Shown: positions 1-6,834 of the stretch, one piece after another
Layout of the letters: every line of letters begins with the position of its first letter
Position numbering within the stretch: position 1 is the stretch's first letter
Source of the DNA: an uncultured Actinomyces sp.
GTDB lineage: Bacteria; Actinomycetota; Actinomycetes; Actinomycetales; Actinomycetaceae
Assembly (NCBI GenBank): GCA_938040725.1
Contig: CALHZX010000095.1
Span: forward strand, 1 to 17,491
DNA length: 17,491 bases
Direction: 5' to 3'
Translations under genes and position numbers: made by a program
Notes under the pieces: model-generated
The model's input: only the letters and a program-made list of their open reading frames with translations
Told to the model about the DNA's origin: nothing
Database searches by the model: none

Positions 1-15
1 GAAGTCTTCACTCAT
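1..15 (-). CDS. 5' end of a riboswitch-controlled gene (first five codons only)
   Basis: Only the start codon and four more codons (M-S-E-D-F) are inside the window. A purine-rich ribosome binding site (GGGAG) lies about five bases before the ATG, and a ydaO-type riboswitch ends some 14 bases upstream. In actinobacteria this riboswitch class often precedes cell-wall hydrolases (Rpf or NlpC/P60 proteins) or potassium transporters. That is family knowledge only; five residues cannot identify the product. Confidence 0.6.
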
Positions 16-29
16 GTTCTCCCTGTTTC

Positions 30-175
30 CCTGCGAGGTTAGCTGTCGGGTTCGGACGGGAAGTCCGGCTCGGCTGGCGAGCTTCACCCCAAGGCTCCGA
101 GGAGCCACGGTTGGGTTCCCCGCGTGAGACGAAATTTCCGCTCTATCCGTCGTCTCACTTCGGGTGCCGGATAGG
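30..175 (-). promoter_or_regulatory. ydaO/yuaA-type cyclic di-AMP riboswitch
   Basis: On the minus strand three conserved blocks of the class occur in the right order: GGGGAACCCAACCG (rc of 108-121), GGGGTGAAGC (rc of 81-90), and CCGAACCCGACAGC followed by TAACCTCGCAGG (rc of 30-55). A perfect 8-bp hairpin (GTGAGACG with CGTCTCAC, 124-131 and 151-158) sits before the first block, where this class carries a variable stem. The outer limits are approximate. The 3' edge is close to the ribosome binding site of the next gene. c-di-AMP binding is established for the class and inferred here. Confidence 0.88.
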
Positions 176-199
176 CGGGTGGTCTGATGACCGGTGCCA

Positions 200-229
200 A
201 CTATACACTGACCAACCAGCCAATGTCAC
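200..229 (-). promoter_or_regulatory. Candidate promoter for the riboswitch transcript
   Basis: Minus-strand GTGACA (rc of 224-229) is separated by 18 bases from TATAGT (rc of 200-205). This is a good sigma-70-like pair placed so that transcription would begin just upstream of the riboswitch. The -35 hexamer lies inside the inverted repeat at 224-273. Confidence 0.5.
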
Positions 230-273
230 GTTCCGGTAACATCACCGAGGTTCATCGTTACCCTTCCGTGACA
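224..273. repeat. 50-bp interrupted inverted repeat, candidate operator
   Basis: Outer arms TGTCACG (224-230) and CGTGACA (267-273) are perfect complements. Inner arms GGTAAC (235-240) and GTTACC (257-262) are also perfect, each separated from its outer arm by four bases, leaving a 16-base centre. The left outer arm contains the -35 box of the riboswitch promoter, so a protein bound here could control it. GTAAC-type repeats recall MtrA-like sites and TGTCAC recalls CRP-like half-sites, but neither is a firm match. Confidence 0.45.
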
Positions 274-344
274 TTTACCCCGCGTTTACTCAGAAAAACA
301 CCCCGGCAGACAGTCCACTATCCGAGATAGCAGGGCGATATGAC

Positions 345-372
345 AAAAGCCGAGACCCCCGCAGGCCCCGGC
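345..372 (-). terminator. Rho-independent terminator of dtxR
   Basis: Reading leftwards from the dtxR stop, GCCGGGGCC (rc of 364-372) can pair with GGTCTCGGC (rc of 349-357), with two G-U pairs and a six-base loop, and is followed at once by TTTT (rc of 345-348). It separates dtxR from the riboswitch-controlled gene on the same strand. Confidence 0.6.
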
Positions 373-394
373 CTCGTCAACGAAGAGCGCTCAC

Positions 395-1069
395 TCAGCC
401 CCGCACGAAGAGGTGAGCCGCCAACGCCATCGGCATCGTCAGGTACCCGCGCGCGTTCCCGGCCTCGTCGAGGGCTACAACGCGCACGACGTCGCCGTGC
501 GCCGACAGCTCCACGCGAGCACCAGGACGCAGGCCCAGCTCATCAAAGGACGCCAGCAGCTCCGCGTCCGCCTGGATCGGCTCGCCAATACGTACCAGCG
601 TGAGGACACCCGCCTCGAGCGAACGCACCGCGAGCTCAGCAGAATAAGCACCCCCCAGCTGCTCACAGCCGGGCATGGGATTGCCGTAGGGATCCACGCA
701 CGTGTTACTGAGCAGCTCCTGCAGACGCGCCTCGACGACATCGCTCATCACATGCTCCCAGCGGCACGCCTCGTCGTGCACCTGCGCCCACTCCATGCCG
801 ATCACGTCGAGGAGGAGACGCTCAGCCAGGCGATGCTTGCGCAGCACCTCGGTCGCATGCGCGCGACCAGCCTCGGTCAGCTCGAGGCGGCGATCCCCCA
901 TCACATGCAGCAGCCCGTCACGCTCCATGCGCGCGACCGTCTGCGAGACCGTCGGACCGGAGTGCCCCAGGCGGTCAACAATGCGCGCACGCAGGGGGGT
1001 GACCCCATCCTCCTCAAGTTCGAGGATGGTCTTGAGGTACATCTCGGTGGTGTCGATCAGGTCCGCCAT
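395..1069 (-). CDS. dtxR: DtxR/IdeR-family iron-dependent transcriptional repressor
   Basis: The 224-residue protein resembles corynebacterial DtxR almost residue for residue in its first 110 positions. It has an N-terminal winged helix (about 1-70, with the recognition-helix run SGPTVSQTVARMERDGLL), a dimerisation/metal domain (about 75-140) and a C-terminal SH3-like domain (about 150-224). Metal ligands known from DtxR are all present at the same numbers: Met10, Cys102, Glu105 and His106 of the primary site, and His79, Glu83 and His98 of the ancillary site. The start at 1069 (MADLIDTTEMYL) is chosen over an upstream in-frame start because AGGAGG lies at 1075-1080. It is divergent from serC. 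The family represses siderophore, heme and iron uptake genes when Fe(II) is plentiful; no classic 19-bp box was found here. Confidence 0.95.
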   Translation of the reverse strand: MADLIDTTEMYLKTILELEEDGVTPLRARIVDRLGHSGPTVSQTVARMERDGLLHVMGDRRLELTEAGRAHATEVLRKHRLAERLLLDVIGMEWAQVHDEACRWEHVMSDVVEARLQELLSNTCVDPYGNPMPGCEQLGGAYSAELAVRSLEAGVLTLVRIGEPIQADAELLASFDELGLRPGARVELSAHGDVVRVVALDEAGNARGYLTMPMALAAHLFVRG

Positions 1070-1230
1070 GGTGGCCTCCTTCATCAGGCATGTAATAAAC
1101 ACAGAATAGGGTCACCTTCCTTTGCGCACATGGAACGACGCGTTGATGCGGCAAAACAGACGTGTCGACGTGTGCACGCTCACGACAATTCGATTAATGA
1201 ACGTGATGGAAATACACCGCATGAGGGGAC

Positions 1231-1245
1231 TAGGCTGTCGTCATG
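1231..1245 (+). promoter_or_regulatory. Candidate leaderless -10 element of serC
   Basis: TAGGCT (1231-1236) fits the TANNNT extended core and is followed by six bases and then the ATG at 1243, so transcription could start at the A of the start codon. No well-spaced Shine-Dalgarno sequence is present, and no good -35 box was seen. Confidence 0.35.
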
Positions 1246-2361
1246 GTGGCTTTTCCCGACATCCCCCAGGCTCTCCTCCCCTCAGACGGACGCTTCGGCT
1301 GCGGCCCTTCCAAGGTGCGCGCCGCACAAATTGACGCGCTCTCCTCACCGCTCCTCATGGGTACGTCCCACCGCGCCATACCCATGCGCGACGTGGTCGC
1401 CTCACTGAAGGACGGCCTGCGCGCCCTCTTTGCTCTCCCCGACGACTACGAGGTTGTCCTGGGCAACGGCGGTGCCTCCGCGTTCTGGGACGTTGCCTGC
1501 GCCTGCCTCATTTCCTCGCGCGCGGTGTTCGGTTCCTGGGGCGCGTTCGGCGCGAAATTCGCCACGGAAGCCATCCGCGCGCCGCACCTGTGCGATCCCC
1601 TCGTTGACGAGGCCCCCGACGGCTCACTCGTCACCGTGACCCCGCGCGATGGCATCGACGCCTACGCCTATCCCCACAACGAGACCTCCACCGGCGTCAC
1701 CTCCCCCATCTACCGCGTCGAGGCCCCCGACACGCTCACCCTCGTGGATGGCACGTCGATCGCCGGCGCTGCCCCCGTTGACCTCACGCAGATTGACGCC
1801 TACTACTTCTCTCTCCAGAAGGCTCTCGGCTCCGACGGTGGCCTGTGGGTCGCCTTCCTCTCCCCCGCTGCCATCGAGCGTGCGCGTCGCATTGAAGAGG
1901 GATCCGACGGACGCTGGGTCCCCCAGTTCCTGTCACTGACCGCGGCTGTTCAGAACTCGCGCAAAGACCAGACGCTCAACACCCCCGCACTCGCGACCAT
2001 CATCATGGCGCAGGCCCAGGTGCGTTGGCTCCTGGAGCGCGGCGGCATGGGTATGGCGAGCACCCACTGCGCCCAGGCCTCGTCCCTTATCTACCAGTGG
2101 GCGGAGGCGAACCTGGCCGCGCGTCCCTTCGTGGAGAACCCGGCGTGGCGCTCCCCCGTGACCGCCACGATCGAGATTGACGAGGCCGTGAGTGCGGCCG
2201 AGCTGGCCGCACACCTGCGCACGCTCGGTATCGTCGACATCGGCGCCTACCGCGGCGTCGGCGTCAACCAGCTGCGCATCGGCACGTGGCCGAGCGTCGA
2301 CATCGACGACGTGGAGGCGCTCCTCGCCTGCATCGACTACTGTCTGGAGCGCGTGCTCTAA
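1243..2361 (+). CDS. serC: Phosphoserine aminotransferase
   Basis: The 372-residue protein matches the actinobacterial SerC type, a fold-type I PLP enzyme that converts 3-phosphohydroxypyruvate and glutamate to phosphoserine and 2-oxoglutarate in serine synthesis. Recognisable runs are the N-terminal DGRFGCGPSKV (phosphate and substrate binding), the GTSHR segment, NGGASAFWD (PLP phosphate contact), and FSLQKALGSDGGLW with the Schiff-base lysine at residue 193. Length is normal for the actinobacterial branch. The start is the first in-frame ATG; it lacks a clear Shine-Dalgarno sequence and may be leaderless. It is divergent from dtxR and ends 16 bp from the end of the convergent MFS gene. Confidence 0.95.
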   Translation: MVAFPDIPQALLPSDGRFGCGPSKVRAAQIDALSSPLLMGTSHRAIPMRDVVASLKDGLRALFALPDDYEVVLGNGGASAFWDVACACLISSRAVFGSWGAFGAKFATEAIRAPHLCDPLVDEAPDGSLVTVTPRDGIDAYAYPHNETSTGVTSPIYRVEAPDTLTLVDGTSIAGAAPVDLTQIDAYYFSLQKALGSDGGLWVAFLSPAAIERARRIEEGSDGRWVPQFLSLTAAVQNSRKDQTLNTPALATIIMAQAQVRWLLERGGMGMASTHCAQASSLIYQWAEANLAARPFVENPAWRSPVTATIEIDEAVSAAELAAHLRTLGIVDIGAYRGVGVNQLRIGTWPSVDIDDVEALLACIDYCLERVL

Positions 2362-2369
2362 ACTTCGGC

Positions 2370-2388
2370 GGCGCCCGTCAGAGGGCGT
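2370..2388. terminator. Possible bidirectional terminator hairpin between serC and the MFS gene
   Basis: CGCCC and GGGCG pair across a six-base loop in the narrow gap, overlapping the last codons of the convergent exporter gene. The stem is short and there is no T-run, so this is only a candidate. Confidence 0.25.
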
Positions 2389-3667
2389 CGACCGAACGGC
2401 TCGGCGCGTCCACCGAGGAATCAGCTTCAATACCCACCCACGGGAAGGACCCGCGTCGCGTGATGCGTCCCTTCCAGTGGATCATCGCCCATACGCCGCA
2501 CACCAGTGCGATGCCCAGCGATGCGATGCCGCCTACCAGAATCGACCAGCGCGCCCCAAACATCGTCCCCACCCAGCCGACGAGCGGCGAGCCGATCGGC
2601 GTCGCACCCAGGAAAACGAGCGAATACAGGGCCATGACGCGGCCACGCTTATCAGAGTCGGTGCGCGTCTGCACGAGGGCGTTCGCACTCGTATTCATCG
2701 TCAGCATGCCAAAGCCCGTGGGAATCGACAGGAGGGCAAACCACCAGTACGAGGGCGACAGACCCAGCAGGATCTCAGCGGTCCCATAGAAAGCGGCACC
2801 CATGAGAATCGTGCGCAGGCGAGGAGCGCGGCGCGCAGCTCCCGTGGATCCGAGAATCGAACCGAAGGCCATGAAGGTCGAGAGAATGCCGAAGGAACCC
2901 GCCGCCTTGCCGAACACCGTCGTGGCCATGAGAGCGCTTGTCATCTGGAAATTCATGCCAAGCGCGCTCACAACGAAGATCAGCGCGAGAATAATGCGGA
3001 TATCGGTGCGACCGTGCACGTAGATCACGGACTCACGCAGCTGGCCGCGGGCGCGCGGCACGAGCGTGCGCGGATAGAGTCTGTCGCCTCGCATGAGCGC
3101 CAGCGCGATGACGGGAGCGAGGAACATGACCGCATCGATGACGAAGACCGGGCCGATCCCCCACCAGTCAATGAAGAAACCCGCCGACGCCGGGCCAATC
3201 AGGCGCGCAGTATGGAAAGCGGTCGCGTTGAGGGCGACAGCGTTTGCCATCTTGTCCTGAGGCACGAGCTCGCCGACAAACGCCTGGCGCGCCGGCGTAT
3301 CGATCGCGGAGATCGTCCCCGAAATGAAGGCCAGGATGTACTGGTGCCAGAGCTCGCCCGTACCCGTCAGAACTACGATGCCAATGATGAGGGAGACGAG
3401 GCCGACCCCTGTCTGCGTGCACTGTAGGAGACGGCGCCCGGGGATGCGATCCGCGAGGACTCCCGCCCACGCCGAAAACAGGATGATCGGCAGGAACTGC
3501 AGGGCGGTGACCACGCCAACCTGCGAGGCGTCGTGATCGGTCAGGACCGTCAGCACGTACCAGTCCTGGGCGACGCGCTGAAGCCACGCGCCGGTCGACG
3601 CAATCAGGGAGGCGACGAACCAATACCGGTAGTTCACGTAGCGCATGGACGCGAATGTTGCTGACAC
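2378..3667 (-). CDS. MFS transporter, MFS_3/EntS-like exporter
   Basis: The 429-residue polytopic membrane protein has the hydrophobic-segment pattern of a twelve-helix major facilitator. Motif A is visible after the second helix (GVLADRIPGRRLL), followed by segments typical of the MFS_3 branch such as DTPARQAFVGELVPQDKMANAVALN and the GPASAGFFIDWWGIGPVF run. Members of this branch include the enterobactin exporter EntS and many uncharacterised drug or metabolite exporters, all proton-driven in the cytoplasmic membrane. The start is the GTG at 3667, because AGGGAGG at 3674-3680 lies six bases upstream; an earlier in-frame GTG at 3700 has no such site. Being two genes from dtxR suggests, but does not show, a siderophore or metal link. 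Confidence 0.88.
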   Translation of the reverse strand: MSATFASMRYVNYRYWFVASLIASTGAWLQRVAQDWYVLTVLTDHDASQVGVVTALQFLPIILFSAWAGVLADRIPGRRLLQCTQTGVGLVSLIIGIVVLTGTGELWHQYILAFISGTISAIDTPARQAFVGELVPQDKMANAVALNATAFHTARLIGPASAGFFIDWWGIGPVFVIDAVMFLAPVIALALMRGDRLYPRTLVPRARGQLRESVIYVHGRTDIRIILALIFVVSALGMNFQMTSALMATTVFGKAAGSFGILSTFMAFGSILGSTGAARRAPRLRTILMGAAFYGTAEILLGLSPSYWWFALLSIPTGFGMLTMNTSANALVQTRTDSDKRGRVMALYSLVFLGATPIGSPLVGWVGTMFGARWSILVGGIASLGIALVCGVWAMIHWKGRITRRGSFPWVGIEADSSVDAPSRSVDAL

Positions 3668-3764
3668 GCCAATCCTCCCTCTCTCACTGCTGCTGCGCAC
3701 ACCGAACGAGGCCGGGGCGTCCGGCGGCGCTCATCCTTCCTCGGCGTATTTTCCCAGGATACGA

Positions 3765-3797
3765 CCGCCCCGCCGGAGGAAGGCTCCGGCGGGGCGG
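3765..3797 (-). terminator. Strong hairpin downstream of the purine permease gene
   Basis: A perfect 14-bp GC-rich stem (3765-3778 with 3784-3797) with a five-base loop starts about 22 bases past the permease stop. It lacks a proper T-run on the minus strand, as is common for actinobacterial terminators. It lies between the permease gene and the MFS gene transcribed in the same direction. Confidence 0.6.
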
Positions 3798-3819
3798 GAA
3801 GGAGACGAAGGGTGACGAA

Positions 3820-5271
3820 TCAGCCGACGCCGAGGAGGCGCTGGATCGGACCCATCAGGAAGTAGATGATGAACAGGCCAGCGACCAGCCACATGAGCGG
3901 GTGGACCTTGCGGGCCTGGCCCTTGACGAGCTGGATCACCGCGTAGGTCACAAAGCCCACGCCGATGCCGACGGACACGGAGTAACCGAAGGGCATGAAG
4001 GCGATGGTCATGAAGGCGGGAATCGCAACCTCCTTCGAAGCCCAATCGATGCCGGTCACCTGGGTCATCATGAGGAAGCCAACGAACACGAGGGCCGTGG
4101 AAGCAGCCTCGGTCGGGACCAGCTCGACGAGGGGAGCGAGGAAGGTCGACAGCAGGAACAGGATGCCGGTGACCACAGAGGCCAGGCCGGTGCGAGCACC
4201 CTCAGCGACGCCCGAGGCGGACTCGACGTAGGAGGTGTTCGAGGAGACGCCGCCGACGCCACCGGCCACGGCAGCCAGGGAGTCGATGATCAGGATCTGG
4301 CGGGTCTTGGGCGGGTTGCCGTCCTTGTCCAGCAGGTTGCCCTCGGCGCCGACGGCCACCATGGTGCCCATCGTGTCGAAGAAGTCAGCCAGCATGAGGG
4401 AGAAGACCAGCAGGATGGCGGAGACGATGCCGAGCTTGCCGAAGCCGCCGAAGAGGTCCACCTTGCCGAGCGTGTCGAAGACGGGAACGGCGATCGGGGA
4501 GCCCTTAAGTTCCGGAACAGTCTGGCCCCAACCGGTGGGGTTCGTGTCGGAAATGCGCTCGAGGTGAGTGAACGCCTGGACGATGACCGCCAGGACCGTC
4601 GAGGCGATGATCGAGATCAGCACCGCGCCCTTCACGCCGCGCACGTACAGAATGAGCATGAGGAACAGGCCGAACACGAAGATGAGGGCAGGCCAGCCGT
4701 CGAGCGATCCCGAAATGCCGAACTGAACGGGAGTTGCGCCCGCGCGCACGATACCCGCATTCACGAGGCCAATGAGGGCCACGAACAGACCCAGGCCAAC
4801 GGTGATGGCGGTCTTGAGCGCCGCGGGAACCGCGCGGAAAACAGCCTCACGGAAGCCGGTGAGAACCAGCAGGAAGATGAGGATACCTTCCCAGGCGATG
4901 ATACCCATGGCCTCGCCGTAGCTGAGGCCGGCGCCAAGGACCAGGGTGAAGGCGACGACCGCGTTGAGGCCGAGGCCGGCGGCGAGCGCCAGGGGGTAGT
5001 TCGCGACGACACCCATGAGGATCGTCATAATGCCCGCGACGAGCGCGGTGCCAGCAGCGATGCCCTGGGTCGTAATAGAGCCATCCTTGGGAACTGCGTT
5101 GCCCAGGATCGCGGGGTTGACGACCAGGATGTACGCCATCGCGAAGAAGGTAACAAATCCACCGCGGATTTCGTGACTGATCGTCGAGCCGCGCTTGGAA
5201 ATCTGGAAGAACGAATCAAGTGACTGTGCGAAGCCGCCGTGGGATGGGGCGGTCTTTTCTTGTGTGCTCAC
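3820..5271 (-). CDS. NCS2-family purine permease, AzgA type (guanine/hypoxanthine/adenine)
   Basis: A 483-residue proton symporter of the cytoplasmic membrane. Features of the AzgA branch include the N-terminal RGSTISHEIRGGF followed by TFFAMAYILVVNP, the ANYPLALAAGLGLNA run, the central ADFFDTMGTMVAVG substrate-site helix, and TSYVESASGVAEGARTGLAS. The C-terminal hydrophobic segments are complete. Length is normal. The GTG at 5271 (MSTQEK) is preferred over an ATG at 5319, because family members begin shortly before the conserved RGST run and the extra 16 residues look non-protein-like; neither start has a strong ribosome binding site. A 6-bp hairpin (5286-5301) lies just upstream. The exact purine substrate cannot be read from sequence. 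Confidence 0.92.
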   Translation of the reverse strand: MSTQEKTAPSHGGFAQSLDSFFQISKRGSTISHEIRGGFVTFFAMAYILVVNPAILGNAVPKDGSITTQGIAAGTALVAGIMTILMGVVANYPLALAAGLGLNAVVAFTLVLGAGLSYGEAMGIIAWEGILIFLLVLTGFREAVFRAVPAALKTAITVGLGLFVALIGLVNAGIVRAGATPVQFGISGSLDGWPALIFVFGLFLMLILYVRGVKGAVLISIIASTVLAVIVQAFTHLERISDTNPTGWGQTVPELKGSPIAVPVFDTLGKVDLFGGFGKLGIVSAILLVFSLMLADFFDTMGTMVAVGAEGNLLDKDGNPPKTRQILIIDSLAAVAGGVGGVSSNTSYVESASGVAEGARTGLASVVTGILFLLSTFLAPLVELVPTEAASTALVFVGFLMMTQVTGIDWASKEVAIPAFMTIAFMPFGYSVSVGIGVGFVTYAVIQLVKGQARKVHPLMWLVAGLFIIYFLMGPIQRLLGVG

Positions 5272-5332
5272 TGAACAATCGTGCCTGCTCGGGGGCGAGC
5301 ACGCAAACAAACTCGCCATGTGACCACTTGTT

Positions 5333-5369
5333 GAGAAAGCATCCGAGACGTAGTCTCGGATGCTTTCTC
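5333..5369 (-). terminator. Perfect 17-bp hairpin between the DUF3027 gene and the permease gene
   Basis: GAGAAAGCATCCGAGAC (5333-5349) pairs perfectly with 5353-5369 across a GTA loop. It lies 23 bases beyond the DUF3027 stop and upstream of the permease start. Its natural role would be terminator of the csp-DUF3027 operon. The stem ends in a pyrimidine-rich side but has no T-run after it, and its length is unusual. Confidence 0.55.
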
Positions 5370-5392
5370 TCAGTTCATCACGGAAGCGGGCG

Positions 5393-6217
5393 TCAGTCAG
5401 CCTGTTCGGAAGCCGCCGACGCTCCGGCCTCGTCCGCCTTCAGTTCTTCCGATGCCAGCGGCATCGGCTCCGCGTCGAGTGCCCCCTCGTTGATGCGCGA
5501 CGGGCGCACTGGCCACGCCGTACCATTCTTAGGCACGTCGGTCTCCGAGTGGGAACCACACGTGTGGTCCAAGGACACGACGGCCCCGTCGTCGGTGGCC
5601 CACTCGTTCGCGCACACACCGAACATGGTGCGCATGTCACCGCTCATCTTCATGAGGAAGCCGCACGAGGAGCAGGTGTTACGCGGGCGACGCCCCGACT
5701 TCGGCCCGCGCTCGGAATCGTACCAGCGCTTAGCCGCCTGATCGCGCCCCTCCTGCGACAGGACGCGGGCTCGCCCCAGCCCAAGTTCACGCACGATCGG
5801 CAGATCCGGGTCATCGCTCGTGTCCTCGAAGCCCTGCTCGAGGCGCTCATCGTCCGCCTTGTACGGCAAAACGTCGTCGCGCGAAATGTCCGAAGGACGC
5901 AAGCGTTCCTCCCACGGCACCCACTCGGGGGCGAGAAGCGCACCCTCGCGAGGAGTCATGTCGACCTCGCACACGGTGGCAACGCGCCCGCGCGGCACGC
6001 GCGCAACGGTCACAGCCCAGCACCAACCCACGTAGCCAGCGTCAGTCGACGCGAAATAGTGGGTGCCCAAGCGTTCCGACACCATCTCGAAGCCGACGTG
6101 ATCACCGACGGGACGCGGGTGGGCCACGGCCTCGGCGCCAGCGCGCGCGACGTCGACGGCACCCTCCAGGACGGCGTCCTTTTTCACTGCCCGAACACGG
6201 GCCACAGTTTTAGGCAT
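5393..6217 (-). CDS. DUF3027 domain-containing protein
   Basis: A 274-residue protein of an actinobacterial family of unknown function. Family-typical runs are the central VGWCWAVTVARVPRGR, LLAPEWVPWEERLRP, and the C-terminal zinc-ribbon-like region with CSSCGF, GVCANEW and HTCGSHSE, where four cysteines and nearby histidines could hold one metal ion. No signal peptide or membrane segment is visible, so it is probably cytoplasmic. The ATG at 6217 lies inside the last codons of the cold shock gene (8-bp overlap), with GAGGA a few bases upstream, indicating translational coupling. The N-terminus is basic (MPKTVARVRAVKK). A nucleic-acid-related role is plausible from the metal motif and the partner, but is inference. 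Confidence 0.88.
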   Translation of the reverse strand: MPKTVARVRAVKKDAVLEGAVDVARAGAEAVAHPRPVGDHVGFEMVSERLGTHYFASTDAGYVGWCWAVTVARVPRGRVATVCEVDMTPREGALLAPEWVPWEERLRPSDISRDDVLPYKADDERLEQGFEDTSDDPDLPIVRELGLGRARVLSQEGRDQAAKRWYDSERGPKSGRRPRNTCSSCGFLMKMSGDMRTMFGVCANEWATDDGAVVSLDHTCGSHSETDVPKNGTAWPVRPSRINEGALDAEPMPLASEELKADEAGASAASEQAD

Positions 6218-6587
6218 CAAATTCCTCTGCGACGGCGCGCAGCACCTTCGCGATCTTGGTCGCGTTGTCCGGGTACGAGCCGCGACGCAGGGCGGCGCTC
6301 GACGAGTCGAGGAGCTTGATCAGATCCTCGACGACGGGCACCATCGCCTGCGGCTTGCGGCGCTTGGCTCGGGCAACGGAAGCTGTCTCTTTCAGGAAAC
6401 GCACGCTCAGAGCCTGCGGTCCCTTGCGTCCATCGGCGACCGAATACTCCACGCGAGCACCCACTCGGGGGTTGGGATGGTCGGCCGGCAGTGCGGACGA
6501 GTGGAGGAAAACGTCCGCCCCGTCGTCTCCTGCGATGAAACCGAAACCGTGATCCGCGTCGAAGAACCTCACTTTACCGGTGGGCAT
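6210..6587 (-). CDS. Cold shock domain protein with C-terminal extension (CspB-like)
   Basis: A 125-residue protein. The cold shock domain spans about residues 1-66 with the RNP1-like GFGFI (KVRFFDADHGFGFI) and RNP2-like DVFLHSS motifs that bind single-stranded RNA or DNA. A further 60 residues form a basic linker (ARAKRRKP) and a probably helical tail, an arrangement seen in actinobacterial CspB-type proteins, unlike the roughly 67-residue CspA type. The start is supported by AGAAGGAGGGG just upstream. It is the first gene of a two-gene unit with the DUF3027 gene. Its leader contains several short perfect hairpins. Confidence 0.92.
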   Translation of the reverse strand: MPTGKVRFFDADHGFGFIAGDDGADVFLHSSALPADHPNPRVGARVEYSVADGRKGPQALSVRFLKETASVARAKRRKPQAMVPVVEDLIKLLDSSSAALRRGSYPDNATKIAKVLRAVAEEFDA

Positions 6588-6834
6588 AGTCCCCTCCTTC
6601 TCTCAATAGTCTGTGAGCCCACTAGGGCTCCCCCTATCATAGGGCGCTCTCCCGATACGCGTGGGAGACGAGCCGACGCCTGTAGCGAACAGCACCACAC
6701 GCCCCAGGATGAGCCAACTTTCACGTAGACTGACCCCACGGCAACAATCACGCGACAGCGATTTCCTCACATGCTCGACAGAACCGCGTGGCGTGATGTA
6801 TGTTTCTCTGTTCGCCACTTCGCAGGAGGACCCA
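6588..6834. promoter_or_regulatory. Divergent intergenic region between csp and the TPM gene
   Basis: This stretch carries three adjacent perfect small inverted repeats: GAGCCC/GGGCTC (6615-6630), CCCTA/TAGGG (6632-6644) and TCTCCC/GGGAGA (6648-6668). They would lie in or near the csp leader. A minus-strand TATGAT (rc of 6636-6641) is a possible -10 for csp, without a good -35. On the plus strand TAGACT (6726-6731) is a weak -10 candidate for the TPM gene. The end (about 6790-6830) is a leader repeated near 10700. No open reading frame here is convincing. Confidence 0.4.

Noticed and set aside
318..330. CTATC-CGA-GATAG small palindrome as an operator
   Set aside because: Too short, single, and not placed on a recognisable promoter.
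1070..1130. DtxR-binding box upstream of dtxR (AAGGTGACCCTA-like)
   Set aside because: Only part of one half-site resembles the 19-bp consensus; there is no proper palindrome.
413..1408. 331-codon plus-strand open frame across dtxR and the start of serC
   Set aside because: It is antisense to dtxR and out of frame with serC; both of those are certain.
2192..3427. 411-codon plus-strand open frame across the end of serC and the MFS gene
   Set aside because: Arginine-rich, low-complexity antisense product with no domain.
3655..5223. 522-codon plus-strand open frame opposite the purine permease
   Set aside because: Composition is dominated by D, E, G, H, R and Q as expected of antisense to a high-GC membrane protein gene; the minus strand encodes a clear full-length permease.
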